Positions 1-8,667 are shown, counted from the stretch's first letter. The stretch: 64,000 nucleotides of DNA from Halosaccharopolyspora lacisalsi (GCF_014137975.1 NZ_JACGWZ010000001.1:1054001-1118000), one strand, 5' to 3'. Translations and numbers: made by a program. Notes: generated from the letters alone by a model not told the origin.

Positions 1-1
1 C

Positions 2-337
2 GAGCCGGCTCCGCGGCGGAGACGGTCGCCGCTGCGCTGGGTGCTGGTCGGGATCGGAGTGCTCGGCGTCCTCGCGGTGCTGTTCCTCGGTTTCGTCGCG
101 CCGGGATGGTTCTCGCGCACGGTGTTCGACGCGGGTGCGGTGCAGCAGGGTGTCGAACGCACGCTGAAGGACTCCTACGGCATCCGGGGCGTCGGCACGG
201 TGACGTGCCCGCCGGGTCAGCCGGTCGAGCCGTCCCACGCCTTCGACTGCCGGGTCCGCGTCGGCGGTCAGCAGCGGACCGTCACCGTCACGGTCACCGA
301 CGACAGGGGAACCTACCGGGTCGGAAGGCCGGAGTGA
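2..337 (+). CDS. DUF4333-type membrane-anchored protein (5' partial)
   Basis: The reading frame is open from the window edge, so the N-terminus is missing. What remains is an Arg-rich stretch, one hydrophobic transmembrane segment (roughly from the GTG at 41 to about 105) and a compact extracytoplasmic domain with two cysteines about 20 residues apart (TCPPGQ and FDCRV), followed by beta strands rich in Thr and Val. That spaced Cys pair with a short exported domain is characteristic of the actinobacterial DUF4333 family, whose function is unknown. Homologues often have a Pro-rich cytoplasmic N-terminus, so the GTG at 41 is probably internal. It is most likely a cell-envelope protein facing outward. 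Confidence 0.7.
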   Translation, partial: EPAPRRRRSPLRWVLVGIGVLGVLAVLFLGFVAPGWFSRTVFDAGAVQQGVERTLKDSYGIRGVGTVTCPPGQPVEPSHAFDCRVRVGGQQRTVTVTVTDDRGTYRVGRPE

Positions 338-380
338 GAAAGCCGAAATCGATTCGAATCGGCGAGCGTTCCTCGGCATC

Positions 381-1604
381 ATGGTGAGCGTGACCGACCA
401 CGACGTACGGCCGTTGGCCGAGACCGAATACCGCGACGCGCACACGCTGTTCATGGCAGCCCTGCATCGTCCCCCGGCCACGGAAGGCGACTGGCCCGCC
501 CTGGTGGCGCGCTACGAGACCGGCAGGGTCTGGGGGGACTTCCTCGGCGACGAACTCGCGGGCACGACGACGTCGTTGCCCAGCTCGCTGAGCGTTCCCG
601 GCGGAGCGGTGCTGCCCGCGGCGGCCGTGACCGGCGTGGGGGTGCGGGCCGACCGGACCCGGCGCGGCGTGCTCACCTCGATGATGCGTTCCCAGCTGGA
701 GGACGTGCGGGAGCGGGGCGAGCCGCTGGCGATGCTGCACGCCTCGGAGACGGGGATCTACGGTCGTTTCGGTTACGGCGTGGCCAGTCGGACCCGCACC
801 GTCTCGTTGGACACCCACCGAGCGATCCTGGCCCCCACCGCGCCTTCCGGGGGAGACGTGCGGCTGCTCGGGGTCGCCGAGGCGCGCAAGATCCTGCCGG
901 AGATCTACGAGCGGATCGGTGCCGCACGCCCGGGCGCCATCGCCCGCACCCCGGGATGGTGGGACACCCGGCTGCTCACGGGCGCGGAGGGAGAGCAGCT
1001 CAGGGTCGCCGTGCACTCCGACGCCGACGGCATCGACGACGGCTTCGCGCTGTGGAACACCCGGATCAACGATCACCGTTTCGACAACGGCGTGTGCACG
1101 TTGCAGGTCAGTGATCTTCGTGGGGGCGACGCCGCGGCCGCGGTGGGGCTGTGGCGGTTCCTGCTGAACCTGGATCTGGCCAACGTGATCCTCGCGGCCG
1201 ATCGCCCGCTCGACGAACCCCTCGAGTGGTGGTTGGCCGACAGCAGGCAGTGCCGCGTGCGGGGCGTGCACGACGATCTGTGGCTGCGGCTGGTCGACGT
1301 TCCCACGGCGCTGGCGGCCCGCGCCTACGGGGCGGCCGAGCCGGTCGTGGTCGAGGTGCGGGACGCGTTCCTGCCGTCGAACTCGGGGTGCTACCGCCTC
1401 GCTCCGGAAGGTGCGCGGCGGTGCGAGGACCGGCCACAGCTGACCGTGGACGCCGACATGCTCGGGGCTCTGTACCTGGGTGACGTCAGCGTTGCCACCC
1501 TGGCGGCGGCCAACCGCGTCACCGTCCACGACGACGCGGCCGTGGAGACGGCGGACCGCCTGCTGGCGACATCGGGGGTTCCCTGGTGCGGCACGGGCTT
1601 CTGA
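381..1604 (+). CDS. eis: Eis-like GNAT acetyltransferase
   Basis: 407 aa, the length expected of the mycobacterial Eis family, which acetylates amines such as aminoglycosides or protein lysines with acetyl-CoA in the cytoplasm. The N-terminal GNAT half has the CoA-binding segment GVGVRADRTRRGVLTSMM (about 85-102) and a GIYGRFGYG stretch with Tyr127, which matches the general acid Tyr126 of M. tuberculosis Eis. The chain ends in Phe407; in Eis the C-terminal Phe carboxylate is the catalytic base, so the catalytic pair looks intact. The C-terminal third is the SCP2-like fold of the family. ATG at 381 has no strong Shine-Dalgarno sequence; GTG at 384-386 is a possible alternative. The gene stands alone. 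The physiological substrate cannot be read from the sequence. Confidence 0.85.
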   Translation: MVSVTDHDVRPLAETEYRDAHTLFMAALHRPPATEGDWPALVARYETGRVWGDFLGDELAGTTTSLPSSLSVPGGAVLPAAAVTGVGVRADRTRRGVLTSMMRSQLEDVRERGEPLAMLHASETGIYGRFGYGVASRTRTVSLDTHRAILAPTAPSGGDVRLLGVAEARKILPEIYERIGAARPGAIARTPGWWDTRLLTGAEGEQLRVAVHSDADGIDDGFALWNTRINDHRFDNGVCTLQVSDLRGGDAAAAVGLWRFLLNLDLANVILAADRPLDEPLEWWLADSRQCRVRGVHDDLWLRLVDVPTALAARAYGAAEPVVVEVRDAFLPSNSGCYRLAPEGARRCEDRPQLTVDADMLGALYLGDVSVATLAAANRVTVHDDAAVETADRLLATSGVPWCGTGF

Positions 1605-1641
1605 GCGGGTTCCCCGGGCCGCTGAGCCGGGGCGTCACCCG

Positions 1642-1655
1642 GTTTCGCGCGAAAC
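1642..1655. repeat. Palindrome GTTTCGCGCGAAAC at a gene 3' end
   Basis: A perfect 14-bp palindrome lies between the convergent ends of the Eis-like and exonuclease genes. A nearly identical element occurs at 46985-47000 after another gene. It may be a short dispersed palindrome or part of a transcription end signal. Confidence 0.45.
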
Positions 1656-1661
1656 TGCGTT

Positions 1662-2621
1662 CTACTCGCGTGAAGGGACGTCCGCGGCCGTTCTCAGCGC
1701 CGTGACCAAACGATCCACCGAACGGCCCAGGTTCCAGTGCTCTCGCAACGCGGCGACTCGATCGGGGGCGGCCGGGGAGTCCGGCAGGTGGTCGTCGGAA
1801 TGGTCGCGGACCACGTTCGCGTCGCGGACCACGCGCACGACCTCGGTGGCGGCGGTGAGGTAGTCGTCGGCCTCGGCGAGCTTGGTCCGCTGGCGTGCCG
1901 TCAGCCGCCGATCCCCGGCCTCGGCGGCCAGCACCGCTTCGAGGGAGCCGAACTGCGTGATCAGCTTCGCCGCCGTCTTCTCCCCGATGCCGGCCACTCC
2001 GGGCAGGCCGTCGGAGGGATCGCCGCGCAACACCGCCATCTCCGCGTAGGCCGCACCCGCGCGTTCGACGGGCAGGTCGTAGCGCTCGGCGAGTTCGGCG
2101 GGGCCGTAGTCCTGCACTTTGGACAGTCCGGCGCCGACGTAGACCACGCGCGTCCGCGTGGGTTCGTCGCGCACGAGTTGGAACAGGTCCCGGTCACCGG
2201 TGATGACCTCGACGTCGTCGTGGTGCTCCCGTTCCACGAGGGTGCCCAGCACGTCGTCGGCTTCGAGTCCCTCGGCCTCGGCCGTGGTCAGCCCCAGCGC
2301 CCGCAGCAGCTCCAGGACGATCGGGATCTGCGGGCCCAGCGCGTCCGGGACCTCCTCGGCTGCGCCGTCGCCGGCCTCGGCGACGCGGTGCGCCTTGTAC
2401 GAGGGCAGAGCCGCGACGCGAAACCGCGGTCGCCAGTCGTCGTCCAGGCAGACCACGAGCCGCGTCGGGCGCCGGTCGGTGATCAGTCGCGCGAGCATGT
2501 CGCAGAACCCGCGCACGGCGTTGACCGGTGTGCCGTCGGCCGCAGTCAGCGACTCCGGCAGGGCATAGTAGGACCGGAACCACAGTCCGGCGGCGTCGAC
2601 CACCATCACACGACCCGTCAC
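1662..2621 (-). CDS. Stand-alone 5'-3' exonuclease / flap nuclease
   Basis: 319 aa, equivalent to the N-terminal nuclease domain of DNA polymerase I without the polymerase. Acidic residues for the two-metal centre are present in order: Asp9, the CLDDD cluster (60-63), EADD (about 120-123), TGDRD (141-145) and the helix-three-turn-helix DNA-binding segment GDPSDGLPGVAGIGEKTA (about 200-217). It should remove RNA primers or 5' flaps during replication and repair. Stand-alone paralogues of this kind are common in actinobacteria alongside full PolA. The gene follows the small Cys-rich gene on the same strand with a 41-bp gap. Start chosen at ATG 2621, which gives the usual MVVDAAGLWFRSYYA beginning. 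Confidence 0.88.
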   Translation of the reverse strand: MTGRVMVVDAAGLWFRSYYALPESLTAADGTPVNAVRGFCDMLARLITDRRPTRLVVCLDDDWRPRFRVAALPSYKAHRVAEAGDGAAEEVPDALGPQIPIVLELLRALGLTTAEAEGLEADDVLGTLVEREHHDDVEVITGDRDLFQLVRDEPTRTRVVYVGAGLSKVQDYGPAELAERYDLPVERAGAAYAEMAVLRGDPSDGLPGVAGIGEKTAAKLITQFGSLEAVLAAEAGDRRLTARQRTKLAEADDYLTAATEVVRVVRDANVVRDHSDDHLPDSPAAPDRVAALREHWNLGRSVDRLVTALRTAADVPSRE

Positions 2622-2662
2622 GCTCCAAGCCTGCCACGTCCGCGCCCGGACTCATGAGCGGG

Positions 2663-2893
2663 TCATGTCGCCACCGCTCTGTGCTGGGGTACGCCGGGAT
2701 CGGTGGAGCGCACGTTCAGGTACCGACCTGCGCACTCGCAGCGCGGGCAGGTGCAGTGCCGTCGGATGAGCTCCACCGTGTTCACGGTCTCGATCTCGGG
2801 TGCGGACCACTGGTGCTGGTCGTCCTCGCACCGGCACGTCGTGGTCTCGGTCGATTCGTCGCTGGAGATCTCGGCTCCGGCCTGTCTACTCAT
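2663..2893 (-). CDS. Small Cys-rich protein of unknown function
   Basis: 76 aa starting at ATG 2893, preceded by an AAGGG ribosome site about nine bases upstream. An upstream in-frame ATG would add 51 low-complexity residues and is less likely. The protein has a CRC pair near residue 20, a central QHQWSAPEIETVNTVELIRR segment and a CTCPRCEC cluster near residue 48, so at least six cysteines could bind zinc or an Fe-S cluster. No family is recognised. It is divergent from fruR and precedes the exonuclease gene on the same strand. Confidence 0.5.
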   Translation of the reverse strand: MSRQAGAEISSDESTETTTCRCEDDQHQWSAPEIETVNTVELIRRHCTCPRCECAGRYLNVRSTDPGVPQHRAVAT

Positions 2894-3005
2894 GGGCAAG
2901 CCCTTCGTGGCCGCACGGTTCCTTTCGATGGTGCGTTCTCGCAGCGCAGCGTGCATCTCGGCGGGCGGAGTCGTTGCCCGGCCCCTCCCGGGGGCGATTG
3001 TGACC

Positions 3006-3033
3006 TTGACAACACCACGACAGTGGGCACAAT
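3006..3033 (+). promoter_or_regulatory. Putative sigma70-type promoter of the fru operon
   Basis: A perfect -35 TTGACA (3006-3011) is followed after 16 bp by CACAAT (3028-3033), a 4/6 match to the -10 consensus. GGAGG at 3056-3060 then gives a good ribosome site nine bases before the fruR ATG. The AT-richer stretch GATAACAAACATC just downstream could hold the FruR operator, which is an inference. Confidence 0.5.
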
Positions 3034-3069
3034 CAGGCGATAACAAACATCGACCGGAGGAAAACGGGC

Positions 3070-3831
3070 ATGTACGGAGCCGAGCGCCGACAACTGCTGG
3101 TGCGGCGAGCGCGGCAGGACGGCCGCGTCGACGTCGGTAACGCGGCGGGGGAGTTCGACGTCGCCCCCGAGACGATCCGCCGCGATCTGGGTGTGCTGGA
3201 GCGGCAGGGCCTGCTGCGGCGGGTCTACGGCGGTGCCATGCCCGTCGAGCGGCTCGACTTCGAACCCGCCGTCCCCCAACGGGACCGGACCAACGCCGCG
3301 GAGAAGGACCGCATCGCCCGTGCCGCCGTGGAGCTGCTGCCCGAGCGGGGCACCCTGCTGCTGGACGCGGGTACGACCACCAGCAGGCTAGCGGGACTGC
3401 TTCCCGCCGACCGGGAACTGACCGTGGTCACCAATTCCCTGCCTGCGGCCAATCAGCTCGCCCATCGCTCCCACTGCGACCTGCACCTAATCGGCGGGCG
3501 CGTGCGGACCACCACGCTGGCCGCCGTCGAGGCGTGGGCCTTGCGGACCCTGGACGGGCTCACCATCGACATCGGCTTCTTCGGTGCGAACGGCTTCTCC
3601 GCCACTCGTGGCTGCACTACACCCGACAGTGCCGAGAGCGCGGTGAAGGCGGCGATGGTTCGGGCGTGCCGCAGACGCGCTCTGTTGGTCGACCACGGAA
3701 AGTACGGCGACGACCAGTTCAGCCGGTTTGCCGAGATCGATGAGATCGACGTGCTGGTCACCGACGGCGGGCTCGACGAGCAGGCGGTCGCGGAACTGAA
3801 GGACACCGCCGCTGAGGTGGTGCTGGCATGA
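3070..3831 (+). CDS. fruR: DeoR-family regulator of fructose operon
   Basis: 253 aa. An N-terminal winged helix-turn-helix (about 20-56, with the family hallmark ETIRRDLGVLERQGLLRRVYGGA) is followed by the DeoR sugar-phosphate sensor domain, including the phosphate-binding DAGTTTSRL segment near residue 100. The family usually represses sugar operons and is released by phosphorylated sugars; the adjacent fructose genes suggest fructose-1-phosphate as effector. It is the first gene of the operon and overlaps fruK by ATGA, implying translational coupling and autoregulation. Confidence 0.88.
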   Translation: MYGAERRQLLVRRARQDGRVDVGNAAGEFDVAPETIRRDLGVLERQGLLRRVYGGAMPVERLDFEPAVPQRDRTNAAEKDRIARAAVELLPERGTLLLDAGTTTSRLAGLLPADRELTVVTNSLPAANQLAHRSHCDLHLIGGRVRTTTLAAVEAWALRTLDGLTIDIGFFGANGFSATRGCTTPDSAESAVKAAMVRACRRRALLVDHGKYGDDQFSRFAEIDEIDVLVTDGGLDEQAVAELKDTAAEVVLA

Positions 3832-4769
3832 TCGTGACCGTCACACCGAACCCGAGCCTGGATCGGACGGTGCGGCTCGACGAGCTGGTGCGCGGCGGTG
3901 TCCACCGAGCCGGGCAGGCGTACCTGGACCCCGGTGGCAAGGGAGTCAACGTATCCCGTGCCCTGGTGGCAGCCGGGCGTGCGAGCGTGGCGATCCTGCC
4001 CACCGGAGGTGCGGAGGGGACGCGACTGGCCGAGCTGCTGGCGCCGGAGACCGTGCCGGTGGTGGAGGTCCCGGTCGCCACCGCGACCCGGAGCAACCTG
4101 ACGCTGGTGGAGTCCGACGGCACCACGACCAAGCTCAACGAGCCCGGTGGCGAGCTGACCGCCGCCGAACTGTCCGCCCTGCGGCGGCGCACCGGTGACC
4201 TCGCCGCCCAAGCTGACTGGGTGATCACCGCCGGCAGCCTCCCGGAGGGATGTCCGGACGAGCTGCACGGCCGTCTCGTGTACGGGGCCCGTGCGGCGGG
4301 CACGCGTGTGGCCGTCGACGCGTCGGGACCGGCGTTGCGGCACGCGTGCCGTTCCTTCCCGGACCTGATCACACCGAACCTGGGCGAGCTGTCCGATTTG
4401 GTCGGCAGGCGGCTGGACCGACTCGGTGATGTCGTCGACGTGGCCCGCGGCCTCCGACGTGACGGCGTGGGATCGGTCCTGGTCAGCCTCGGCGCCGACG
4501 GAGCCCTGCTGGTCGAGGAGGCGGGCAGCTGGCACGGCACCGGCACCGGAGTCGTACGCAGCACCGTCGGCGCGGGCGACGCCCTGCTGGCGGGTTTCCT
4601 GCTCGCGGGTGCCGAGGGACCGCGGGCACTGCGGCACGCGGTCGCCTACGGGACCGCGGCCGTCGGCCTTCCCGGCAGCCGGATGCCCACACCCGACGAC
4701 GCGTCGCCCAGCGAGGTGCGCGTGACCGATGTCGACGAAGCACTCAGTCTCACCGGAGCGATCCCATGA
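3828..4769 (+). CDS. fruK: 1-phosphofructokinase
   Basis: 313 aa PfkB-family kinase that phosphorylates fructose-1-phosphate to fructose-1,6-bisphosphate with ATP. The N-terminal substrate signature GGKGVNVSRAL is at about 37-46, and the ATP and anion-hole motif TVGAGD lies near the C-terminus, with Asp251 as the catalytic base. The start codon overlaps the fruR stop and its own stop overlaps the IIA gene start. This tight coupling with a fructose PTS separates it from tagatose-6-phosphate kinases of the same family. Confidence 0.92.
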   Translation: MIVTVTPNPSLDRTVRLDELVRGGVHRAGQAYLDPGGKGVNVSRALVAAGRASVAILPTGGAEGTRLAELLAPETVPVVEVPVATATRSNLTLVESDGTTTKLNEPGGELTAAELSALRRRTGDLAAQADWVITAGSLPEGCPDELHGRLVYGARAAGTRVAVDASGPALRHACRSFPDLITPNLGELSDLVGRRLDRLGDVVDVARGLRRDGVGSVLVSLGADGALLVEEAGSWHGTGTGVVRSTVGAGDALLAGFLLAGAEGPRALRHAVAYGTAAVGLPGSRMPTPDDASPSEVRVTDVDEALSLTGAIP

Positions 4770-5218
4770 CCACCGAACTGATCACGTCCGAACTCGTCGA
4801 TCTCGACCTCGTCGGGCCGGATCGCGCCTCCGTGGTGCGTTCCCTGGCCGAACGCCTGGTCGCCGAGGGGCGGGTCACCGACATCGAGCGGTTCCTCGCC
4901 GACGTCGACGCCCGCGAGCAGCAGATGGCCACGGGCATGGAGGGAGGTATCGGGATCCCGCACTGCCGGTCGGAGGCGGTGACCGCGCCGACGCTGGCGT
5001 TCGGCCGCAGCCGCCCCGGTGTGGACTTCGGTGCCGAGGACGGCCCGGCCCACCTCGTCTTCCTCATCGCGGCGCCGCAGCACGGCGACTCCGATCACCT
5101 GGCGGTGCTGGCCGCTCTGGCGCGCCGACTGATGCGGGACGAGTTCACGCGGACGCTGTTGGACGCCACCGATTCCTCGGCGGTGGCCGAGTACGTGCGC
5201 GAGGAGGTCACGCCGTGA
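4766..5218 (+). CDS. PTS fructose-specific EIIA
   Basis: 150 aa soluble EIIA of the fructose/mannitol class. The phosphorylation site is His66 in GIGIPHCRSEAV. It takes phosphate from HPr and passes it to EIIB. In many actinobacteria EIIA is fused to EIIBC as one FruA protein. Here it is a separate gene whose stop overlaps the GTG of the IIBC gene (GTGA at 5215-5218), so stoichiometry is probably kept by translational coupling. Confidence 0.9.
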   Translation: MTTELITSELVDLDLVGPDRASVVRSLAERLVAEGRVTDIERFLADVDAREQQMATGMEGGIGIPHCRSEAVTAPTLAFGRSRPGVDFGAEDGPAHLVFLIAAPQHGDSDHLAVLAALARRLMRDEFTRTLLDATDSSAVAEYVREEVTP

Positions 5219-6681
5219 GAGTCGTCGCCGTCACCGCGTGCCCCACGGGCATTGCACACACCTACATGGCCGCCGAGGCCCTCGAACAGGCCGCGAAGGC
5301 CACCGGTGACGAGATCCTGGTGGAGACGCAGGGATCGGCCGGATCGACGGCGCTGTCGGCCTCCGACGTCCGGGACGCCGACGCCGTGATCCTCGCCGCC
5401 GACGTCGGGGTCACCGACCGGGAGCGCTTCGCGTCCAAACCCGTCGTGGAGGGCACCGTCAAGCAGGCCATCAACGATGCCGCCGGCCTGATCGAGCGGG
5501 CCAGGGACGCGGCCGGTCGGCATCCCGCCTCCGCCGGAGCGGGGACACCGTCCGAGCCGGAACCGGAGAGCGGGGAAGTGGCCGGAACCGGATTCGGCAC
5601 CCGGTTGCGGCAGTGGCTGATGACCGGGGTCAGCTACGTGATTCCCTTCGTGGCCGCGGGCGGACTGCTGATCGCCCTGAGCTTCGCGATCGGTGGTTAC
5701 CAGATCACCGAAGCACCGGACGTCACCGAGCGGTTCGATCCCGCGAGCCTGACGAGCTGGGCGGCGCTGGCCAACCAGGTCGGCTCCGCCGCGTTCGAGT
5801 TCCTCGTACCCGTGCTGGCCGGGTTCATCGCCTTCGCCATGGCCGACCGGCCCGCACTGGCGCCCGGGTTCGTGGGCGGTGCCGCCGCCGTCGCCGTCGA
5901 CGCGGGATTCCTGGGCGGACTCGTGGCCGGACTGCTGGCGGGTGCCGTCGTGGGAGGGCTGCGCCGGATCAGGGTCCCGCGCGCGGTGGCCGGAATCATG
6001 CCCGTGGTGGTGTTGCCGTTCCTCGGCTCTCTCATCGTCGGCGGCCTGATGTTCGTGCTGTTGGGCGCACCGATCGCGGCGGCGATGACGGCTCTGACGG
6101 GCTGGCTCAACGGTCTGACCGGCGTCAGCGCCCTGCTGCTCGGCGCCCTGCTCGGCGGGATGATCGCCGTCGACGCCGGAGGACCGATCAACAAGGTCGC
6201 CTACACCTTCGCCGTCGGCGGGCTGACCACCGGCAGCGACACGGCACTGCAGATCATGGCCGCCGTGATGGGCGCGGGCATGGTGCCGCCGTTGGCGCTG
6301 GCCCTGGCCGCGACCGTGCGCGGATCCTCCTTCAGCCGTGCGGAGCGGGAGAGCTCCCGGCCCGCTTGGCTGCTGGGGGCGTCGTTCATCACCGAGGGCG
6401 CGATCCCGTTCGCAGCGGCCGACCCGCTGCGGGTCATCCCCTCCGCGGTGCTCGGTTCGGCCACCACCGGAGCCCTGTCCATGGCCTTCGGAGCCACCCT
6501 CCGGGCGCCGCACGGCGGGGTGTTCGTGCTGCCACTGGTGGGAGACCCCCTGCTGTACTTCCTCGCGATCGTGGCGGGCGTGCTCGTGTCCGCGTTGGCG
6601 GTGCTGGTCGCCAAGCGGATCGGGCGAGCACCCCGCAGCGCCGAGTCCGCTCCCGTCGAATCGTCCGCGGTCACCGTCTGA
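5215..6681 (+). CDS. fruA: PTS fructose-specific EIIBC
   Basis: 488 aa from GTG 5215. The EIIB domain (1 to about 100) begins VVAVTACPTGIAHTYMAAEAL with the phosphocysteine Cys9. A charged Ala/Glu/Pro linker (about 100-125) leads to the hydrophobic EIIC channel domain, with the conserved GGPINKVAYTF segment and a C-terminal multi-helix membrane region. It imports fructose across the inner membrane and phosphorylates it at C1. An upstream in-frame extension exists, but it would overlap IIA in full and lacks homology, so the GTG overlapping the IIA stop was chosen. Confidence 0.92.
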   Translation: MRVVAVTACPTGIAHTYMAAEALEQAAKATGDEILVETQGSAGSTALSASDVRDADAVILAADVGVTDRERFASKPVVEGTVKQAINDAAGLIERARDAAGRHPASAGAGTPSEPEPESGEVAGTGFGTRLRQWLMTGVSYVIPFVAAGGLLIALSFAIGGYQITEAPDVTERFDPASLTSWAALANQVGSAAFEFLVPVLAGFIAFAMADRPALAPGFVGGAAAVAVDAGFLGGLVAGLLAGAVVGGLRRIRVPRAVAGIMPVVVLPFLGSLIVGGLMFVLLGAPIAAAMTALTGWLNGLTGVSALLLGALLGGMIAVDAGGPINKVAYTFAVGGLTTGSDTALQIMAAVMGAGMVPPLALALAATVRGSSFSRAERESSRPAWLLGASFITEGAIPFAAADPLRVIPSAVLGSATTGALSMAFGATLRAPHGGVFVLPLVGDPLLYFLAIVAGVLVSALAVLVAKRIGRAPRSAESAPVESSAVTV

Positions 6682-6694
6682 AGAGGAGAGCACG

Positions 6695-6994
6695 ATGCCG
6701 TCTCGCCGCGCCACCGTCGCCGCCAAGGTCGGGCTCCACGCCCGGCCCGCCGCGATGCTGGCCAAATTCGCGGGAGCGCAGGACTTCCGCGTCACCATCG
6801 CCAAGGTCGAACGGGGCTATCCCGGCTCCCCGGTCGACGCCGGTAGCGTGCTCGGGCTCATGGGCTTGGGCGCCGAACAGGGCGACGAGGTCGAGCTCGA
6901 CTCGGAGGGCCCCGACGCCGAGAACGCGCTGGACCAGCTCGTGGCCCTGCTGGAACGCGACCTGGACGACGAACCTGCCCCCACCGACGGCTGA
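6695..6994 (+). CDS. ptsH: Phosphocarrier protein HPr
   Basis: 99 aa. The active-site His15 sits in KVGLHARPAAMLAKFA, and the second signature GSVLGLMGLG places Ser51 where HPr of Firmicutes carries the regulatory serine. HPr relays phosphate from Enzyme I to EIIA. The ATG is preceded by AGAGGAGAG. It is co-transcribed between EIIBC and the fructanase. No Enzyme I gene lies in the window, so the pathway depends on ptsI elsewhere. The C-terminus is slightly longer and more acidic than in typical HPr. Confidence 0.9.
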   Translation: MPSRRATVAAKVGLHARPAAMLAKFAGAQDFRVTIAKVERGYPGSPVDAGSVLGLMGLGAEQGDEVELDSEGPDAENALDQLVALLERDLDDEPAPTDG

Positions 6995-7014
6995 ACGAGC
7001 GAAAGGAAACGATC

Positions 7015-8565
7015 ATGGAACTTTCTGAACAAGGCGGACAGTTCGGGCGACGCGGGTTCCTCGTCGGTGCGGGGACACTACTCGGACTGGGCCTGACGAC
7101 GGTACCGACGTGGGCCGGAGCACGGGCACCGCACGCGAGTGCGGCGAACACTCCACAGTGGAGGCCCGACGTCCACTTCACCCCGCACCGCAACTGGATG
7201 AATGATCCGAACGGGCTGGTGTACTTCCGAGGCGAGTACCACCTGTTCTTCCAGCACAACCCGGAAGGCATCGAGCACGCCAACCTCAGCTGGGGCCATG
7301 CCGTGAGCACCGATCTGACCAACTGGCAGGAATTGCCGGTGGCACTGGAACCCGACGAGCTCGGTGAGATCTTCTCCGGCAGTGCCGTGGTCGACCACGA
7401 CGACACCAGCGGGTTCTTCGGCGGCCACGCGGGTCTGGTCGCCTTCTACACCAGCGCGGGCGAGACGCAGCAGCAGAGCATCGCCCACAGCAGCGACAAC
7501 GGGCGCACCTGGACGAAGTACGCGGGCAATCCGGTGATCGCCAACCCCGGCCTGGAGGACTTCCGCGACCCGAAGGTCATCCGGCACGAGCCGACGGGCA
7601 GGTGGGTCATGATGGTGGCCGCCGGGGACCGCATCGTCTTCTACGGCTCGCGGGACCTGGTGCACTGGGACCAGCTCAGCGAGTTCGGCGTCGGCCACGG
7701 TGCCCACGGTGGTGTGTGGGAGTGCCCGGACCTGTTCGAACTTCCCGTGGACGGGGATCCCAAACGCCGCAGGTGGGTGCTGATCGTGAGCACCGGCTCG
7801 GGTGGACCGGCCGGAGGTTCGGCCGCACAGTACTTCCTGGGCGACTTCGACGGCACCACGTTCACCAACGACAACCCGGCCGAGGAGGTCCGCTGGGTCG
7901 ACAAGGGCGCGGACTTCTACGCGCCGCAGTCGTGGTCGAACTCCCCACATGGGAGTCGGGTCTGGCTGGGCTGGATGAGCAACTGGAACTACGCCAAGCA
8001 GGTCCCCACCCACCCGTGGCGCGGTGCCATGACGATGCCCCGCGAGGTCGGACTGACCGAGAGCGGTACGGGGGTGCGGCTGTCCCAACGGCCCGTCGAC
8101 GAGCTTCGGCGGCGTCGCGGGCGCGTCAGGCGCTGGAGTGGCGTGGTGGGGCGGGACGAGGTGCCCGAGTTCTCCGGATCCGTTCTCGACGTCGTGGCCG
8201 AGTTCCGCCTCGACACGGCCGACTCGTTCGGCTTCGACGCCTTCGCCGGGCGTGACCAGCACACGCGCATCGGCTACGACGTGCGGGCGGGTGAGCTGTT
8301 CGTCGACCGCACGGAATCCGGACGAGTGCGGGTGGCCGAGGGTTTTCCCGCACGCCACGCCGTCGCGCTGGAGCCCGAGGGCACAACGGTGCGCCTGCGG
8401 ATACTGCTCGATCGGTGCAGCGTCGAGGTGTTCGGCGGGGCCGGTTCCGCGGTGCTCACCGATCTGGTCTTTCCGGAGGAGGAGGGCGACCGGCTTCGCC
8501 CGTTCGCCACCGGTGGAAGCGCGCACCTCACTTCCCTGGAGGTCTTCGACCTCGACCGGCCGTGA
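7015..8565 (+). CDS. Secreted GH32 fructanase (levanase/inulinase type)
   Basis: 516 aa. The N-terminus has a twin-arginine motif GRRGFLVG at about 11-18, a hydrophobic stretch and an Ala-rich cleavage region near residue 44, so it is probably Tat-exported. The GH32 catalytic triad is complete: nucleophile Asp64 in NWMNDPNGL, transition-state stabiliser Asp185 in FRDPKV and acid/base Glu236 in WECPDLF. A C-terminal beta-sandwich (from about 355) includes the family SVEVFGG segment. It should release fructose from levan, inulin or sucrose outside the cell. Its place as last gene of the PTS operon makes fructose, not glucose, the expected main product. Confidence 0.9.
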   Translation: MELSEQGGQFGRRGFLVGAGTLLGLGLTTVPTWAGARAPHASAANTPQWRPDVHFTPHRNWMNDPNGLVYFRGEYHLFFQHNPEGIEHANLSWGHAVSTDLTNWQELPVALEPDELGEIFSGSAVVDHDDTSGFFGGHAGLVAFYTSAGETQQQSIAHSSDNGRTWTKYAGNPVIANPGLEDFRDPKVIRHEPTGRWVMMVAAGDRIVFYGSRDLVHWDQLSEFGVGHGAHGGVWECPDLFELPVDGDPKRRRWVLIVSTGSGGPAGGSAAQYFLGDFDGTTFTNDNPAEEVRWVDKGADFYAPQSWSNSPHGSRVWLGWMSNWNYAKQVPTHPWRGAMTMPREVGLTESGTGVRLSQRPVDELRRRRGRVRRWSGVVGRDEVPEFSGSVLDVVAEFRLDTADSFGFDAFAGRDQHTRIGYDVRAGELFVDRTESGRVRVAEGFPARHAVALEPEGTTVRLRILLDRCSVEVFGGAGSAVLTDLVFPEEEGDRLRPFATGGSAHLTSLEVFDLDRP

Positions 8566-8618
8566 GGGACGACTGATCTCTTCCGGTCGCGGTGTCCGCT
8601 CGTGGGACACCACGCTGT

Positions 8619-8667
8619 GGTGAGCGCGTCGTTGTGGCGGTGTGAGTGCCACAACGACGCGCTCACC
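8619..8667 (+). terminator. Strong hairpin ending the fru operon
   Basis: Perfect 20-bp inverted repeat (arms 8619-8638 and 8648-8667) with a 9-nt loop, 54 bp after the GH32 stop and without a T-run. A smaller 7-bp hairpin lies just before it at 8591-8611. Confidence 0.75.

Noticed and set aside
294-1529. Large open frame antisense to the Eis-like gene
   Set aside because: Its composition (many His, Gln, Arg, Val) is typical of a shadow frame in high-GC DNA, and the sense frame has clear catalytic motifs.
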